Shown piece by piece: positions 41,781-51,177 of a stretch of 57,310 nt of DNA. The stretch is from CAYXLW01 sp964466055 (GTDB taxonomy: Bacteria > Patescibacteriota > Gracilibacteria > GCA-2401425), in contig CAYXLW010000008.1 of NCBI GenBank assembly GCA_964466055.1, positions 1-57,310 on the forward strand, in the 5' to 3' direction. Within the stretch, counting starts at the first letter, position 1. Every line of letters starts with the position of its first letter. Position numbers and translations under genes: made by a program. Below the pieces are notes generated by a model. That model had not been told where the DNA came from and did not search any database. It worked only from the letters and a program-made list of their open reading frames with translations.

Positions 41781-44700
41781 CTATGGAAAAGTTGGTACAG
41801 GAGGAACAGTGCTTATATTATCAAGATCATTTATCGTTGATTCAGTTCTTTTAATTACGGGCTCTGAAATATTATCTTGCTCTGTTCGATTTACAGATGA
41901 AGTTGCTGGGATAGTAGCATTTGGAATGTTGTTTAATGGAGTAGGCTCAAATTGAGATGCTCCTGGCGCAACGGAATTATTAGCATTAGAATTATTTAAA
42001 GTTTGACCATAAACTGAAGAGAAAATAGTAAAATCAGTAAAATCGATTTTTCCATTTTTATCAAAGTCTACAGCTTCAATAATACTTTCTGTGTCCTTAG
42101 GTCTTGCTTTGTATCCAATAAAATATTCATGAATTCCAAAATACTCTTTTGTAGCAGTTTGGTCCGGTCTTGCATTTCCTCCAACTCTTACTCCAGCCGC
42201 AGAAAGAATATTCTTTACCCGCAATGTATATTTCATATTAGATTGAGGCTCGGTTGATACTCTTATAGTTTGATTATCATCTCTAAACTCAACATGTTGC
42301 ACACCAAGTCTTACTGGTTGCTGTTCATGTGTGAATATTTGAAAATCTCTACCATTAGAGGAGACACTTGATGGTCTTAATCCTTCAGAAAAAATTACTT
42401 CTAAAAGAGTAGATGACAATGGCTTTATTCTCACAATCTGAGGAGGTATTTCACGCTTATCAAATCCTGTGAAATCAGCGTGATTATCGGTATATTGAGC
42501 TTCTTTAAGCCCTATAATTTGTGCGTCTGCAAATAGAGTATAGAAAGCACCTGGTAATTGAGTATGAGTTGTTAATGTTGCAACTGTTGCATCCGCGTTC
42601 ATTACTACGTCAGTTATAGCTAAATGTTGAGTAGTATCATTGGTTTCAGTTATTTTAAATGCTCCAACACCAACTTTTTTAGGATCAACTGGATTTGAAA
42701 ATAGAACTTCAACATTTTCTGGCGTTGAAGATATTGTCATTTGTACTTTAGGAAAACCTGTTTGTGGAGTAGGAAGTGTCCCATCTCCAATATTCATAAA
42801 AACAAAACCTGATCCATTCTTCCCTTTTTCATCAGTTGCAGTTACTCGTATTCTATAAGGTTCCATGCTACTTGGAGTATCCTTTAGTGCTACAATATCA
42901 TGCAATACATACCATTGTCCTTTAGTTCCTTCTTTTAGTCCTGGAGTCATACATACCATTCTCCCGGTGGCCCCCAAACAACTGGTTGAAGCATCTGAAG
43001 TTGTAGGAGATTGATTTCCTATAAATTTAGCAACATTAGCAAGATCAACCATTACTTGAGTTATTTCAAAATCGTGTTGTTCAACAAATACATTAAAAGT
43101 AACTTTTGTTGTTTCGTCATTAGGAATTGCAGCAGGTGTTGTGTACGAACGAGAAGAATCAATTACAGGAGGAGTTCCAACTTCATCATGATCTGTTACT
43201 TCAATTCGAAGCAATTCACTCTCAAGTTTAGCTTCATTCCCTGCTTTATCATAAGCATAGAGAGTAAATTCATATACTCCAGGCATTGTTTCCCTAGGAA
43301 TTGTAATATCTTTTGCGGTAAAATACCCTCCTTTTTGTCCTTCTTTCATTTCTCCTATTAAGTCCATTTCCATAGCTAAAACTCCAATTTCCTGTAAGTC
43401 TAATAGCACTGAAGTTACATCTTGAATTCCGTCTTCATCAGATACATATGTAATTATACTAAACTTTTCTTTTCCATCGTTTGGAATACTATCGCGCGGA
43501 GTAACTTCTGTTCGATCCTTATCAATATGGGGAATATTTCCTCGGCTTATTGTTATAGAAACAGTTGCAATCCCTTGCTCTCCAGATTTATCAGTTGCTA
43601 TGACTTTAATGTCATAGTTTCCGGCCTCTGTTGTTACTGGAACTGTAATATCTTCAATCCCATACCATTGCGTAATTCTCTCTTCAGGAACAACTTCACC
43701 AGTAGAAGAAATATTTGTTATTGAATCATATGGATTTTTAGACGTGATTTCATCGTCTTCATTATCAGAGCTTACTGTAGTTTTAGTAGCATACTCAGTT
43801 CCTGAAATATTCTCTGATTTTAATGTTTTTTGAATAGCATCAGCAGAAATAAGTGTTCTTGGTCCAAGCCCTAGTGGACCTAAATCAACAATTACTTTAT
43901 CAATATCACTAATACCATCTAGATCTTTAACATATGCATAAAATCCTAATTTTTCATTCTCTTTTATTTCAGTAGGAACAGCATATGCCTCAAGAACTTC
44001 TGGAAGCTCAGAACTTCTAACATTTTTTGTAACAGTTAAAGAAATTGTTCCATAGGCCTTATTACCTCTAGGGTCTTCAACAGTGGCTTTAATTTCTTTT
44101 GGAGTTTCTGAAGTTTTTACAGTTTTTGGTACTACTGTTTCTAAATAAAACCATCTTTTGTTATCAACAATAATTGGCTGACCATTTTCATTTGTTCCAA
44201 TCATTTGAGCAACAGCTGGTCCATCAATTTGTCTTAAATCTAATGTTACTTTATTGATATCACCAACTCCTCTAGGGTCTGTAATAAGAATCCAAAACTT
44301 AGTTTTCGTTTTCCCATCATTTGGGACTCTTCTTGGCGATGAATATGATTCTTCAGAAATAACTTCCAATTGAGGTTTTTCATCTTCAATCAACAAAAAG
44401 TTTTGTTTAATAACAACTTGCCCTGATTTTGTTTCAAATTGAAAATCATAAATCCCAATTTCTAAATTAGAAGGAATTGTTAGTGTTAAATTCTCTGCAG
44501 ATTGTCCAGAAATTGGCAAATTAATGGTTCCAGTTTTTACCTTTTGTATTTCATTTAAATTTGCTCCAGTAACAACTACAGCACCCCCTTTACTGGTAAC
44601 ACTTTCAGGAGTTACAGACAAAACTTTTGTTTCCCCTGAAATCTCAACAAAGAAATGAAGAATTTTTTTCTCTGACATATTCGCAACTTTTTCTGCGATT

Positions 44701-46637
44701 AGAAAATATTTTCCTCCATTAACTAAAGCTCTTTGTAATTTTATAGTAGCAGTAGTACCACTAAGATTTATCTCACTAATAGTTTGAGAATTTCCAGAAG
44801 AATCAAATAATAAATATTTTACAGGATTACCAGCAGTTAAAGCATCTGGATTTGATGAGAATTGAACTACTAAAGTAGTAGTTCCAGAATTTCCAAGACT
44901 TTGTAATTTATTAGTTCCACTTATACTCTTTGTTGCAAAAAATGTTATAACATGATTTGTTGCTAACCTATCAATAGGTTGAGGGCTTTTTGAATTTCCT
45001 CGAGGAGTATTAGCATCCGTACTATTAGCAAACGTTACTCTATATGTCATGTCTGGATTAAATACAAGTTGGACATTTTCACTTAGACTTATTCCAGAGG
45101 CTGAAGAATCTAAAGAAATAACATTTCCTGAAATTAAGGTAACGATACTTCCGGTAGGTAATGGTCCTTCAAAATAAGCATTAATAACTGAGCTTAAAGT
45201 TGATGTTATAGCTAAATTAAGAACCGTTCCAATAGGCAGTGTGTTAATTCCTCCATTGTATGATGTAGCACTTGTTAGAGTATAAGAAGAATTTCCAATA
45301 TTTATATTGGCAGGAGTATTTAGTGTAACTGCAGTTCCTGCAGGTATAATAGTTCCTGCACTATCAGTAGCACTAGACTGTAAAGTTAATGCAACAGTTA
45401 CATTAATATTGGTGCCACTTGATAAAACAGTTTTTGTCTCAGTTATATTTGTTGAAATATTAAGCGGAGTGACAAGTTCTGTGTCTGCGATTAAAGAAAT
45501 AGTTTGAGTCCGATTGGTTGTAATTAAAGTATTGTTTGGTAATTGAATTGGAAAGTTTGCAGGTACTACATTAGAAAAAGAAACTGTTGGAGTTCCTGCT
45601 ATTGTTACGTTAGTTCCAATAGAAGCTTTGGTATTTTTAGGAATTGTTATAGTTTTGGTTTTGGTTCCATCTAAATACGTTACATTAGTTGGGGATGGAA
45701 AAGTTGCATTTGTAGAGCTTAATGAAATCTTTGTTCCAGTATCCAAAGAAACTTTATTTTGAATAGGTGTTACTGTATTAAAGCTAAAATTAGTTCCATT
45801 GTAAGAAGCAAGAACACCATCTTTTTGTAAGTTCAATGTTGTTCCACTATTTAACCCTTGTAGTGTAAAAATTAATTCTTTTCCATCATTTGGATTTATT
45901 TTGGTTTTTGAATAATCAAGTGCTGGACCGATTGTCCCATCTAATTCTTGTAAACCAACTGCAATAGTAGAAAGGTTTGTATCTTTTAAATAATCATCAA
46001 AAAATACTCCTAACTCAGAAGGGGAAACAGCTTCTGCATTTAATACTTTTAAAGCTTCAGCAGAAGATGCCAAAATAGTAATTTCACCATTTCTTGTATT
46101 TGCGCTTTTAAAATTATAAAAAGAATCAATTAGCTGAACTTCAGAAAAATTAATATTTATTTTAGTCTCCTCAGGTATATCCGATTTAAGAGAAATAGGG
46201 ATTTCCATAATAGTTTCATCTCCAAGTATGGTAAAAGATGCTGAACTAGCGATATCAATAGTAGCTTCACCTTTTGTGTTGTCTGGTGTTATTACTACCA
46301 TTTCAGGCTTTGTTACAAATCCTGAACCTAGTGTTACTTCATTTGATAATTGAATTTGATTTGGATTATATTTCAACATGAAAGTTATGGCCATCATGTT
46401 TGTAAGTCCTGTCCCAGTTCTTATAGATATATTCCCTTTATCTTTACTTAAAGCGGTATAATCTCCAACGTATAATTCAAATTCATTAGAGTTTGTAGGA
46501 ATTCCTCCTTCAAGCAAGTTTGCTTTAAATAAATCTAGTCTGGTAACCAGAAGAAGTGCTCCAAAAAGCAAAGCTCCGACTACAGCGATGATCTTTTTCC
46601 TATCCCAAAAAGGGTGAATGTTGTTGTTTTCGTCCAT
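41781..46637 (-). CDS. Giant multidomain surface protein with cohesin-like, Ig-like and dockerin-like domains
   Basis: A 1618-residue protein, the largest here. An N-terminal TM (14-35) anchors it. In order: a cohesin-like domain (about 48-190), a Thr/Ser/Asn-rich beta region (200-560), an IPT/TIG-like domain (about 672-750, VTSKGGAVVVTGANL), and four repeats of about 130-150 residues starting near 765, 885, 1045 and 1162 (pattern IPNDGKxKxxFxxxVxDxDGIxDI, then VxVDL). Two SbsA-type Ig domains start near 1292 and 1399. A dockerin-like calcium loop follows near 1522 (DFDKNGKIDFTDF, one copy), then a low-complexity tail. It is first in the five-gene operon ending at 38525. Confidence 0.82.
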   Translation of the reverse strand: MDENNNIHPFWDRKKIIAVVGALLFGALLLVTRLDLFKANLLEGGIPTNSNEFELYVGDYTALSKDKGNISIRTGTGLTNMMAITFMLKYNPNQIQLSNEVTLGSGFVTKPEMVVITPDNTKGEATIDIASSASFTILGDETIMEIPISLKSDIPEETKININFSEVQLIDSFYNFKSANTRNGEITILASSAEALKVLNAEAVSPSELGVFFDDYLKDTNLSTIAVGLQELDGTIGPALDYSKTKINPNDGKELIFTLQGLNSGTTLNLQKDGVLASYNGTNFSFNTVTPIQNKVSLDTGTKISLSSTNATFPSPTNVTYLDGTKTKTITIPKNTKASIGTNVTIAGTPTVSFSNVVPANFPIQLPNNTLITTNRTQTISLIADTELVTPLNISTNITETKTVLSSGTNINVTVALTLQSSATDSAGTIIPAGTAVTLNTPANINIGNSSYTLTSATSYNGGINTLPIGTVLNLAITSTLSSVINAYFEGPLPTGSIVTLISGNVISLDSSASGISLSENVQLVFNPDMTYRVTFANSTDANTPRGNSKSPQPIDRLATNHVITFFATKSISGTNKLQSLGNSGTTTLVVQFSSNPDALTAGNPVKYLLFDSSGNSQTISEINLSGTTATIKLQRALVNGGKYFLIAEKVANMSEKKILHFFVEISGETKVLSVTPESVTSKGGAVVVTGANLNEIQKVKTGTINLPISGQSAENLTLTIPSNLEIGIYDFQFETKSGQVVIKQNFLLIEDEKPQLEVISEESYSSPRRVPNDGKTKTKFWILITDPRGVGDINKVTLDLRQIDGPAVAQMIGTNENGQPIIVDNKRWFYLETVVPKTVKTSETPKEIKATVEDPRGNKAYGTISLTVTKNVRSSELPEVLEAYAVPTEIKENEKLGFYAYVKDLDGISDIDKVIVDLGPLGLGPRTLISADAIQKTLKSENISGTEYATKTTVSSDNEDDEITSKNPYDSITNISSTGEVVPEERITQWYGIEDITVPVTTEAGNYDIKVIATDKSGEQGIATVSITISRGNIPHIDKDRTEVTPRDSIPNDGKEKFSIITYVSDEDGIQDVTSVLLDLQEIGVLAMEMDLIGEMKEGQKGGYFTAKDITIPRETMPGVYEFTLYAYDKAGNEAKLESELLRIEVTDHDEVGTPPVIDSSRSYTTPAAIPNDETTKVTFNVFVEQHDFEITQVMVDLANVAKFIGNQSPTTSDASTSCLGATGRMVCMTPGLKEGTKGQWYVLHDIVALKDTPSSMEPYRIRVTATDEKGKNGSGFVFMNIGDGTLPTPQTGFPKVQMTISSTPENVEVLFSNPVDPKKVGVGAFKITETNDTTQHLAITDVVMNADATVATLTTHTQLPGAFYTLFADAQIIGLKEAQYTDNHADFTGFDKREIPPQIVRIKPLSSTLLEVIFSEGLRPSSVSSNGRDFQIFTHEQQPVRLGVQHVEFRDDNQTIRVSTEPQSNMKYTLRVKNILSAAGVRVGGNARPDQTATKEYFGIHEYFIGYKARPKDTESIIEAVDFDKNGKIDFTDFTIFSSVYGQTLNNSNANNSVAPGASQFEPTPLNNIPNATIPATSSVNRTEQDNISEPVIKRTESTINDLDNISTVPPVPTFP

Positions 46638-46711
46638 GTTTTTGTTTTTATTTCTTATAAAAAATTCTTATCATTTTAACATAAATATGACAAAAAAACG
46701 AATAAGTGTAC

Positions 46712-46740
46712 TTGACATTCTTCATTTTTACAGTTAATAT
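46712..46740 (+). promoter_or_regulatory. Consensus promoter of the methyltransferase gene
   Basis: Perfect TTGACA (46712-46717), 17-nt spacer, TAATAT (46735-46740), followed by a TA repeat. It lies after the upstream in-frame ATG at 46706, which supports the start at 46763. Confidence 0.8.
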
Positions 46741-46762
46741 ATATATATATTTAGTGGCTAAA

Positions 46763-47371
46763 ATGTCTGAAGATTTAAAAAAAAAGCTATCAACTCTTCC
46801 AGAGGATACAATAAAAGTATTAGATTTAGGTTGTGGCTATAGAGAAGTAATAGATTATGTTTGGCTTCCTGAAAAACAAAATTTTATATATGAAATGCAA
46901 GAATTGTTTAGAGAAAAAGCAAATTTTTTTGTATTAGGAGTAGAAAAAAAGCCTATTTCTCCTCCTTATAATTTCAAATTTGAACATATAAATACAGAAT
47001 ATTTAATTTATAACAAAGATATCTATTTATTTTGGTTGGATATTATTAAGGACGGTCATTATAAACATAAATTTGATGCAGGTGTTATGAATTTCCCTTT
47101 TCCTGACTTGGTAAAGAATACTGTTGACTATATAGCAAGATATGTAGCAGAATCTATTGCTCAAATTTTATATGAATGTATTAAGCCTGGAGGTTTTCTA
47201 GTTATAAATAGCGAAATACATAGGACTGAGTGGAAAATATTGCAGTTAAAAGCATGGGAGAAATTAATGAGAGAATTTGAAGAGACCAATCGTTTACAAG
47301 TCTATAATAAAAATTTTAGATACTCATTTAGTGCTATTTTTAAAAGAAAAAATACAGAAAGAAAAGAATGA
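46763..47371 (+). CDS. SAM-dependent methyltransferase-like protein
   Basis: A 202-residue Rossmann-fold protein: VLDLGCGY (near 19-26) is the SAM-binding motif I, and IKPGGFLVINSE (near 151) is the post-motif typical of class I methyltransferases. The segment around FDAGVMNFPFPD (near 116) occupies the motif IV position. Substrate unknown. The start at 46763 follows a strong promoter. It ends in TGA, with TAA 10 codons later. Confidence 0.75.
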   Translation: MSEDLKKKLSTLPEDTIKVLDLGCGYREVIDYVWLPEKQNFIYEMQELFREKANFFVLGVEKKPISPPYNFKFEHINTEYLIYNKDIYLFWLDIIKDGHYKHKFDAGVMNFPFPDLVKNTVDYIARYVAESIAQILYECIKPGGFLVINSEIHRTEWKILQLKAWEKLMREFEETNRLQVYNKNFRYSFSAIFKRKNTERKE

Positions 47372-47398
47372 GAATTAGAAGCAATGACTTTTAATTTT

Positions 47399-47962
47399 TT
47401 ATAATTTTTTAAGTCCTCTCCACCACTCATCGGAATTAGTTGTTTCTAATGATTCAAAAATCTTTTTAGCAGATTCTGTTTTAAGATGTTTTTTGACATT
47501 ATCTAACCAATCCTGCTTAGCTTTATATCCTTGTTCTAAGAAAATTTTTGCCTGAAATGCGCATTCTAATAAATCGGCATCTCTACATATTTTAGCTTCT
47601 TTTGTTTTTTGCTCTGCATATTCAATAAAATATTCTTGAAGATAAATTTGAACAGAAGATGGCAAATTTTTAATTTGATCATTATGAGCATTTTTTTCTC
47701 CTTTTTTTGTTTCTAAATATTTAGCATTAATTTTATTAATATCACCAATTCGTACTTCAGGATTATCATGAAATAGGATAATACAGGCACATTTCTCCGC
47801 ATCTGCACTTTCTATTTTTGCAAGGACAAACGCAATTTGGGCAGCAACCGCAACATGGTCTGCAATGGAATCTGGATTTGGAATTCTTGCAATGGCAGAG
47901 CCTGAACGTTTTATAGTTTTAAGTGTTTCCATTTCAAAGAAAAAGTTTGTGATGTTTTTCAT
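47399..47962 (-). CDS. HD-domain hydrolase (YfbR/5'-nucleotidase-like)
   Basis: A 187-residue metal-dependent phosphohydrolase. The HD signature is SIADHVAVAAQ (near 30), LFHDNPEVRIGD (near 63, the HD pair) and RDADLLECAFQAK (near 127, the distal Asp). Members with this layout dephosphorylate deoxynucleoside monophosphates; the specificity is inferred. It is downstream of dprA by 10 nt. Confidence 0.85.
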   Translation of the reverse strand: MKNITNFFFEMETLKTIKRSGSAIARIPNPDSIADHVAVAAQIAFVLAKIESADAEKCACIILFHDNPEVRIGDINKINAKYLETKKGEKNAHNDQIKNLPSSVQIYLQEYFIEYAEQKTKEAKICRDADLLECAFQAKIFLEQGYKAKQDWLDNVKKHLKTESAKKIFESLETTNSDEWWRGLKKL

Positions 47963-47972
47963 AATTTTAAAA

Positions 47973-49058
47973 TTAATTTTTTCTTACCCATATACCAGAA
48001 CCAATATTTTGTGCTATTCCTTTCATTTCCATCATGGTGAGTAACGCAGAAATTTTAGAATTTGGAATATTTGTTTCATGTTGAATTTGGCTTATATCAT
48101 GTCCTTCTTGAGATAAAAAAGAAAATATTAACTCCTCTTCTGCGGAAGAGAATGATAGCACTTTTTTTGCATTGTTATAGTTAATTTGATTTTCTAAAGA
48201 AATTTCATCAAAAATATCTTGTGCGCATGTAACTGGTTTGGCTTCACCTTTTTGAATAAGTTCGTTAGTTCCTTCGCTTTGAGTAGATAAGATACTACCA
48301 GGAACAGCAAAAACTTCTCTATTTTGTTCTAATGCATATCTGCCTGTAATCAGTGATCCAGACTCTTTTTTGCCTTCAATAATCAAAGTTCCTAAAGAAA
48401 GACCTGAAATAATTCTATTTCTTCTTGGGAAATTATAATTTTCTGGAGATACGCCAATAGGAAATTCTGAAACTAGTGCTCCGCCTGATTCAATTATTTT
48501 TTCTGCCAAACTTCTATTTTGAGGAGGATAGCTTATATCTAAACCATTTCCTAAAACCGCAATAGTTCTTCCTCCAGATTGCAAACAAATATTATGTGCT
48601 AAAGTGTCAACTCCTAAGGCTAATCCTGAAACTATTGTTAATTTTCTTGATAATTCAGGGATTATTTTTTCACACACTTGTTTTCCATAAGCTGTTATTT
48701 TTCTTGTTCCTACAACTGCTAAAGCAAGCTCATTTTTATTTAAAATACCTTTATAATATAAAAAAACAGGAGCGCTATGAATTTCTTTTAATTTTTCAGG
48801 ATATTCTTCATCTTGAATAAACAGAAGGTTAATATTACATTTTTGAAGTTTTTCTTCTTCATTTTCAAGAATAATTTTTTGTTTCTTATTAAAAAAATCT
48901 CCAATTTTTTTCTCACTTTCTCCTATTGTTTTTAAATCATGTATATCTATATTTTTCCATGCTTCTTCTAAGTCTTTATAAATGCTCATAATTTTTTTAA
49001 GTCTGATTTGAGTAAGCCAGTCTAGTGTTGCCCATGCTACTAAAAATTTTTGATTCAT
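47973..49058 (-). CDS. dprA: DNA processing protein DprA
   Basis: A 361-residue protein that loads RecA onto incoming single-stranded DNA in natural transformation. N-terminal helical part, then the Rossmann-like core: VVGTRKITAYG (near 106), IVSGLALGVDTLAH (near 131), PRRNRIISGLS (near 205), GSLITGRYALEQNREVFAVPG (near 227-247) and SEGTNELIQKG. The C-terminal winged helix (about 300-361) is present. CPR bacteria often keep DprA together with competence pili. Confidence 0.95.
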   Translation of the reverse strand: MNQKFLVAWATLDWLTQIRLKKIMSIYKDLEEAWKNIDIHDLKTIGESEKKIGDFFNKKQKIILENEEEKLQKCNINLLFIQDEEYPEKLKEIHSAPVFLYYKGILNKNELALAVVGTRKITAYGKQVCEKIIPELSRKLTIVSGLALGVDTLAHNICLQSGGRTIAVLGNGLDISYPPQNRSLAEKIIESGGALVSEFPIGVSPENYNFPRRNRIISGLSLGTLIIEGKKESGSLITGRYALEQNREVFAVPGSILSTQSEGTNELIQKGEAKPVTCAQDIFDEISLENQINYNNAKKVLSFSSAEEELIFSFLSQEGHDISQIQHETNIPNSKISALLTMMEMKGIAQNIGSGIWVRKN

Positions 49059-49150
49059 CTGTCAAATTAAATAATTTTCAAATAAGAGAATAGTAAATTA
49101 AAAAATTAAAAACTAGTAATTATTCATTGACTAGCTTGGGGAAAAAACTC

Positions 49151-49178
49151 TTTACAAAGGGTGAAAAAAAGTTAAAAT
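49151..49178 (+). promoter_or_regulatory. Promoter of tRNA-Lys
   Basis: TTTACA (49151-49156), 16-nt spacer, TAAAAT (49173-49178), 15 nt before the tRNA. Confidence 0.5.
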
Positions 49179-49193
49179 CCTTTGGCTTTATCT

Positions 49194-49269
49194 GGGTTGG
49201 TAGCTCAGCTGGTAGAGCAGCGGCCTTTTAAGCCGTTGGTCATGGGTTCGAATCCCATCCAACCCACCA
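49194..49269 (+). tRNA. tRNA-Lys (anticodon TTT)
   Basis: 76 nt with encoded CCA. Acceptor GGGTTGG pairs with CCAACCC. The anticodon stem GCGGC/GCCGT holds loop CTTTTAA, giving TTT. T-loop TTCGAAT. Unlike the other two tRNAs it is not followed by the R repeat. Confidence 0.97.
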
Positions 49270-49288
49270 TTATTGTTCTCCATAAAGA

Positions 49289-49315
49289 CAAGGCTTTAAA
49301 GCCTTGGTTTTGTTT
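49289..49315 (+). terminator. Intrinsic terminator after tRNA-Lys
   Basis: CAAGGCTTTAAAGCCTTG is a perfect palindrome, followed by GTTTTGTTT. Confidence 0.8.
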
Positions 49316-49467
49316 AATGATAAAAATCACATATACCCTATGATATAAAAGAAAAAGTTTTGTGCTGATTATTTTTGTTTGATCTATGCTAAAAAACCTA
49401 GTAGTTGAGCCCACAAGGTTTATTAATTTACTATCTTTTATTGAGGAAAGGCTTAAATAAAGTTTTA

Positions 49468-49800
49468 TTAATCTATTGCCATCATTTTTAATTCAATATC
49501 TACACCAGTAGGAAGTGTTAGAGATTGTAACGTAGGAATGGTTTGAGGAGTTGACTCATTAATATCAATAATCCTTTTATGAGTTCTCATTTCAAATTGC
49601 TCAAAAGCGTTTTTATTACAGTTTGTTGATCTAAGTACAGAAAATTTTCTTATTCGTGTTGGTAAAGGAATAGGCCCTGCTACGGTAGCCCCAGTTCTTT
49701 CAAGTGTTTCTAAAATATCTTTTGCTGCCTCATCTAAAAGATGATGATCATATGATCTAATAATAATTCTAATTTTTTGTTGTTGTGTTGTCTTTACCAT
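49468..49800 (-). CDS. rpsJ: 30S ribosomal protein S10
   Basis: A 110-residue protein: KIRIIIRSYDHHLLDEAAKDI, GATVAGPIPLPTRI and the C-terminal LTLPTGVDIELKM are diagnostic. It lies 67 nt downstream of tuf on the same strand, the usual tuf-rpsJ order. No further S10-operon genes follow; the next feature is a convergent tRNA-Lys. Confidence 0.97.
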   Translation of the reverse strand: MVKTTQQQKIRIIIRSYDHHLLDEAAKDILETLERTGATVAGPIPLPTRIRKFSVLRSTNCNKNAFEQFEMRTHKRIIDINESTPQTIPTLQSLTLPTGVDIELKMMAID

Positions 49801-49867
49801 TTTTTTAAAGATCTTAATTATTAAATAACTTTAATTGAGAGGCTGATATATCAGCCCCCCTAAAAAA

Positions 49868-51052
49868 CTATTTAATTATTTTTGTTACTACTCCTGCACC
49901 TACCGTTCGTCCTCCTTCACGAATCGCAAATCTAGTTCCTTCATCAAGAGCAATTGGGCATCCAAGGATTACATTGAATTTAAGATTATCTCCAGGCATA
50001 ACCATTTCTACACTAGTAGGAAGAATAACTTCTCCTGTTACATCTGTTGTTCGAATGTAAAATTGAGGTTTGTATCCTTTAAAGAATGGAGTATGTCGTC
50101 CTCCCTCTTCTTTTCCAAGGATATATGCTTCACATTCAAATTCTGTATGAGGTGTAATTGTTTTTGGTTTTGCACAAACTTGTCCTCTTTCAATTTCTTC
50201 TCTTTCAATACCTCTTAAAAGAAGTCCTACGTTTTCACCTGCTCGCCCTTCATCAAGAGTTTTTCTAAACATTTCAACTCCAGTTACTACAATCTTTCTA
50301 GTATCTCTAATTCCAACAATTTCAATTTCTTCCCCTGGCTTAATAATTCCTTGATCAATTCTTCCAGTTACTACAGTTCCACGTCCTTTAATTGAGAATA
50401 CATCTTCCACTGGCATTAGGAATGATTTGTCAGTCTCTCGTTTTGGGTCAGGAATGTAGTCATCAATAGCTTTAAGAAGTTGTTTAATTGGTTCTGCCTC
50501 AGGACCTGTTGGATTTTCAAGAGCTTTAAGAGCAGATCCTCTAACAATAGGAGTATCATCTCCAGGAAATTCGTATTTAGTAAGAAGTTCTCGAATCTCC
50601 ATTTCAACAAGATCAAGAAGTTCTTCATCGTCAACCATGTCACATTTATTGAGAAACACGACAATGTATGGAACATTAACCTGTCTAGCGAGAAGAATAT
50701 GCTCTCTAGTTTGAGCCATTGGTCCGTCAGTTGCTGCAATTACAAGAATTGCACCATCCATTTGAGCGGCACCTGTAATCATGTTTTTAACATAATCAGC
50801 ATGACCTGGACAATCAACATGAGCGTAATGTCTCTTTTCTGTTTCATATTCAACATGAGATGTTGCAATTGTAATACCTCTTGCTTTTTCTTCAGGAGCA
50901 TTATCAATCTCATCGAATTTCTTCACAGTTCCTTTTCCAGTCATTTTATTAGCAACATTAGTAATTGCTGCTGTAAGGGTTGTTTTCCCATGATCAACAT
51001 GCCCAATTGTACCAACATTTAGATGGACCTTATCACGAACAAAATCTACCAT
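49868..51052 (-). CDS. tuf: Elongation factor Tu
   Basis: A 394-residue GTPase that delivers aminoacyl-tRNA. G1 GHVDHGKTT (near 18), the switch region RGITIATSHVEYET (near 59), G3 DCPGHADY (near 81), G4 NKCDMVD (near 136) and G5 GSALKALE. Domains 2 and 3 are complete (C-terminal GGRTVGAGVVTKII). Standard length and highly conserved, which makes it a good phylogenetic marker. Confidence 0.99.
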   Translation of the reverse strand: MVDFVRDKVHLNVGTIGHVDHGKTTLTAAITNVANKMTGKGTVKKFDEIDNAPEEKARGITIATSHVEYETEKRHYAHVDCPGHADYVKNMITGAAQMDGAILVIAATDGPMAQTREHILLARQVNVPYIVVFLNKCDMVDDEELLDLVEMEIRELLTKYEFPGDDTPIVRGSALKALENPTGPEAEPIKQLLKAIDDYIPDPKRETDKSFLMPVEDVFSIKGRGTVVTGRIDQGIIKPGEEIEIVGIRDTRKIVVTGVEMFRKTLDEGRAGENVGLLLRGIEREEIERGQVCAKPKTITPHTEFECEAYILGKEEGGRHTPFFKGYKPQFYIRTTDVTGEVILPTSVEMVMPGDNLKFNVILGCPIALDEGTRFAIREGGRTVGAGVVTKIIK

Positions 51053-51092
51053 TTTTTTGAATTTTAAAAATTAAAAGTAAAAATGTGCGGGG

Positions 51093-51121
51093 ATTGTACT
51101 CACATAGAGTAGTTTTGTCAA
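51093..51121 (-). promoter_or_regulatory. Promoter of tuf
   Basis: Minus strand: perfect TTGACA (51121-51116), 17-nt spacer, TACAAT (51098-51093), 41 nt before the tuf ATG. Confidence 0.82.
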
Positions 51122-51177
51122 AGCCTTTTTGCTTTTTTATTCCCTACGCTAGCGAAAGTATATATTTCTTTATTTTC

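Noticed and set aside
46706..46762. Upstream start for the methyltransferase
   Set aside because: A consensus promoter (46712-46740) lies within this stretch, so it would not be in the transcript.
49205..49414. 69-residue ORF with WMGFEPMTNGL on the minus strand
   Set aside because: It is the antisense of tRNA-Lys; this translated pattern is a well-known tRNA artefact.
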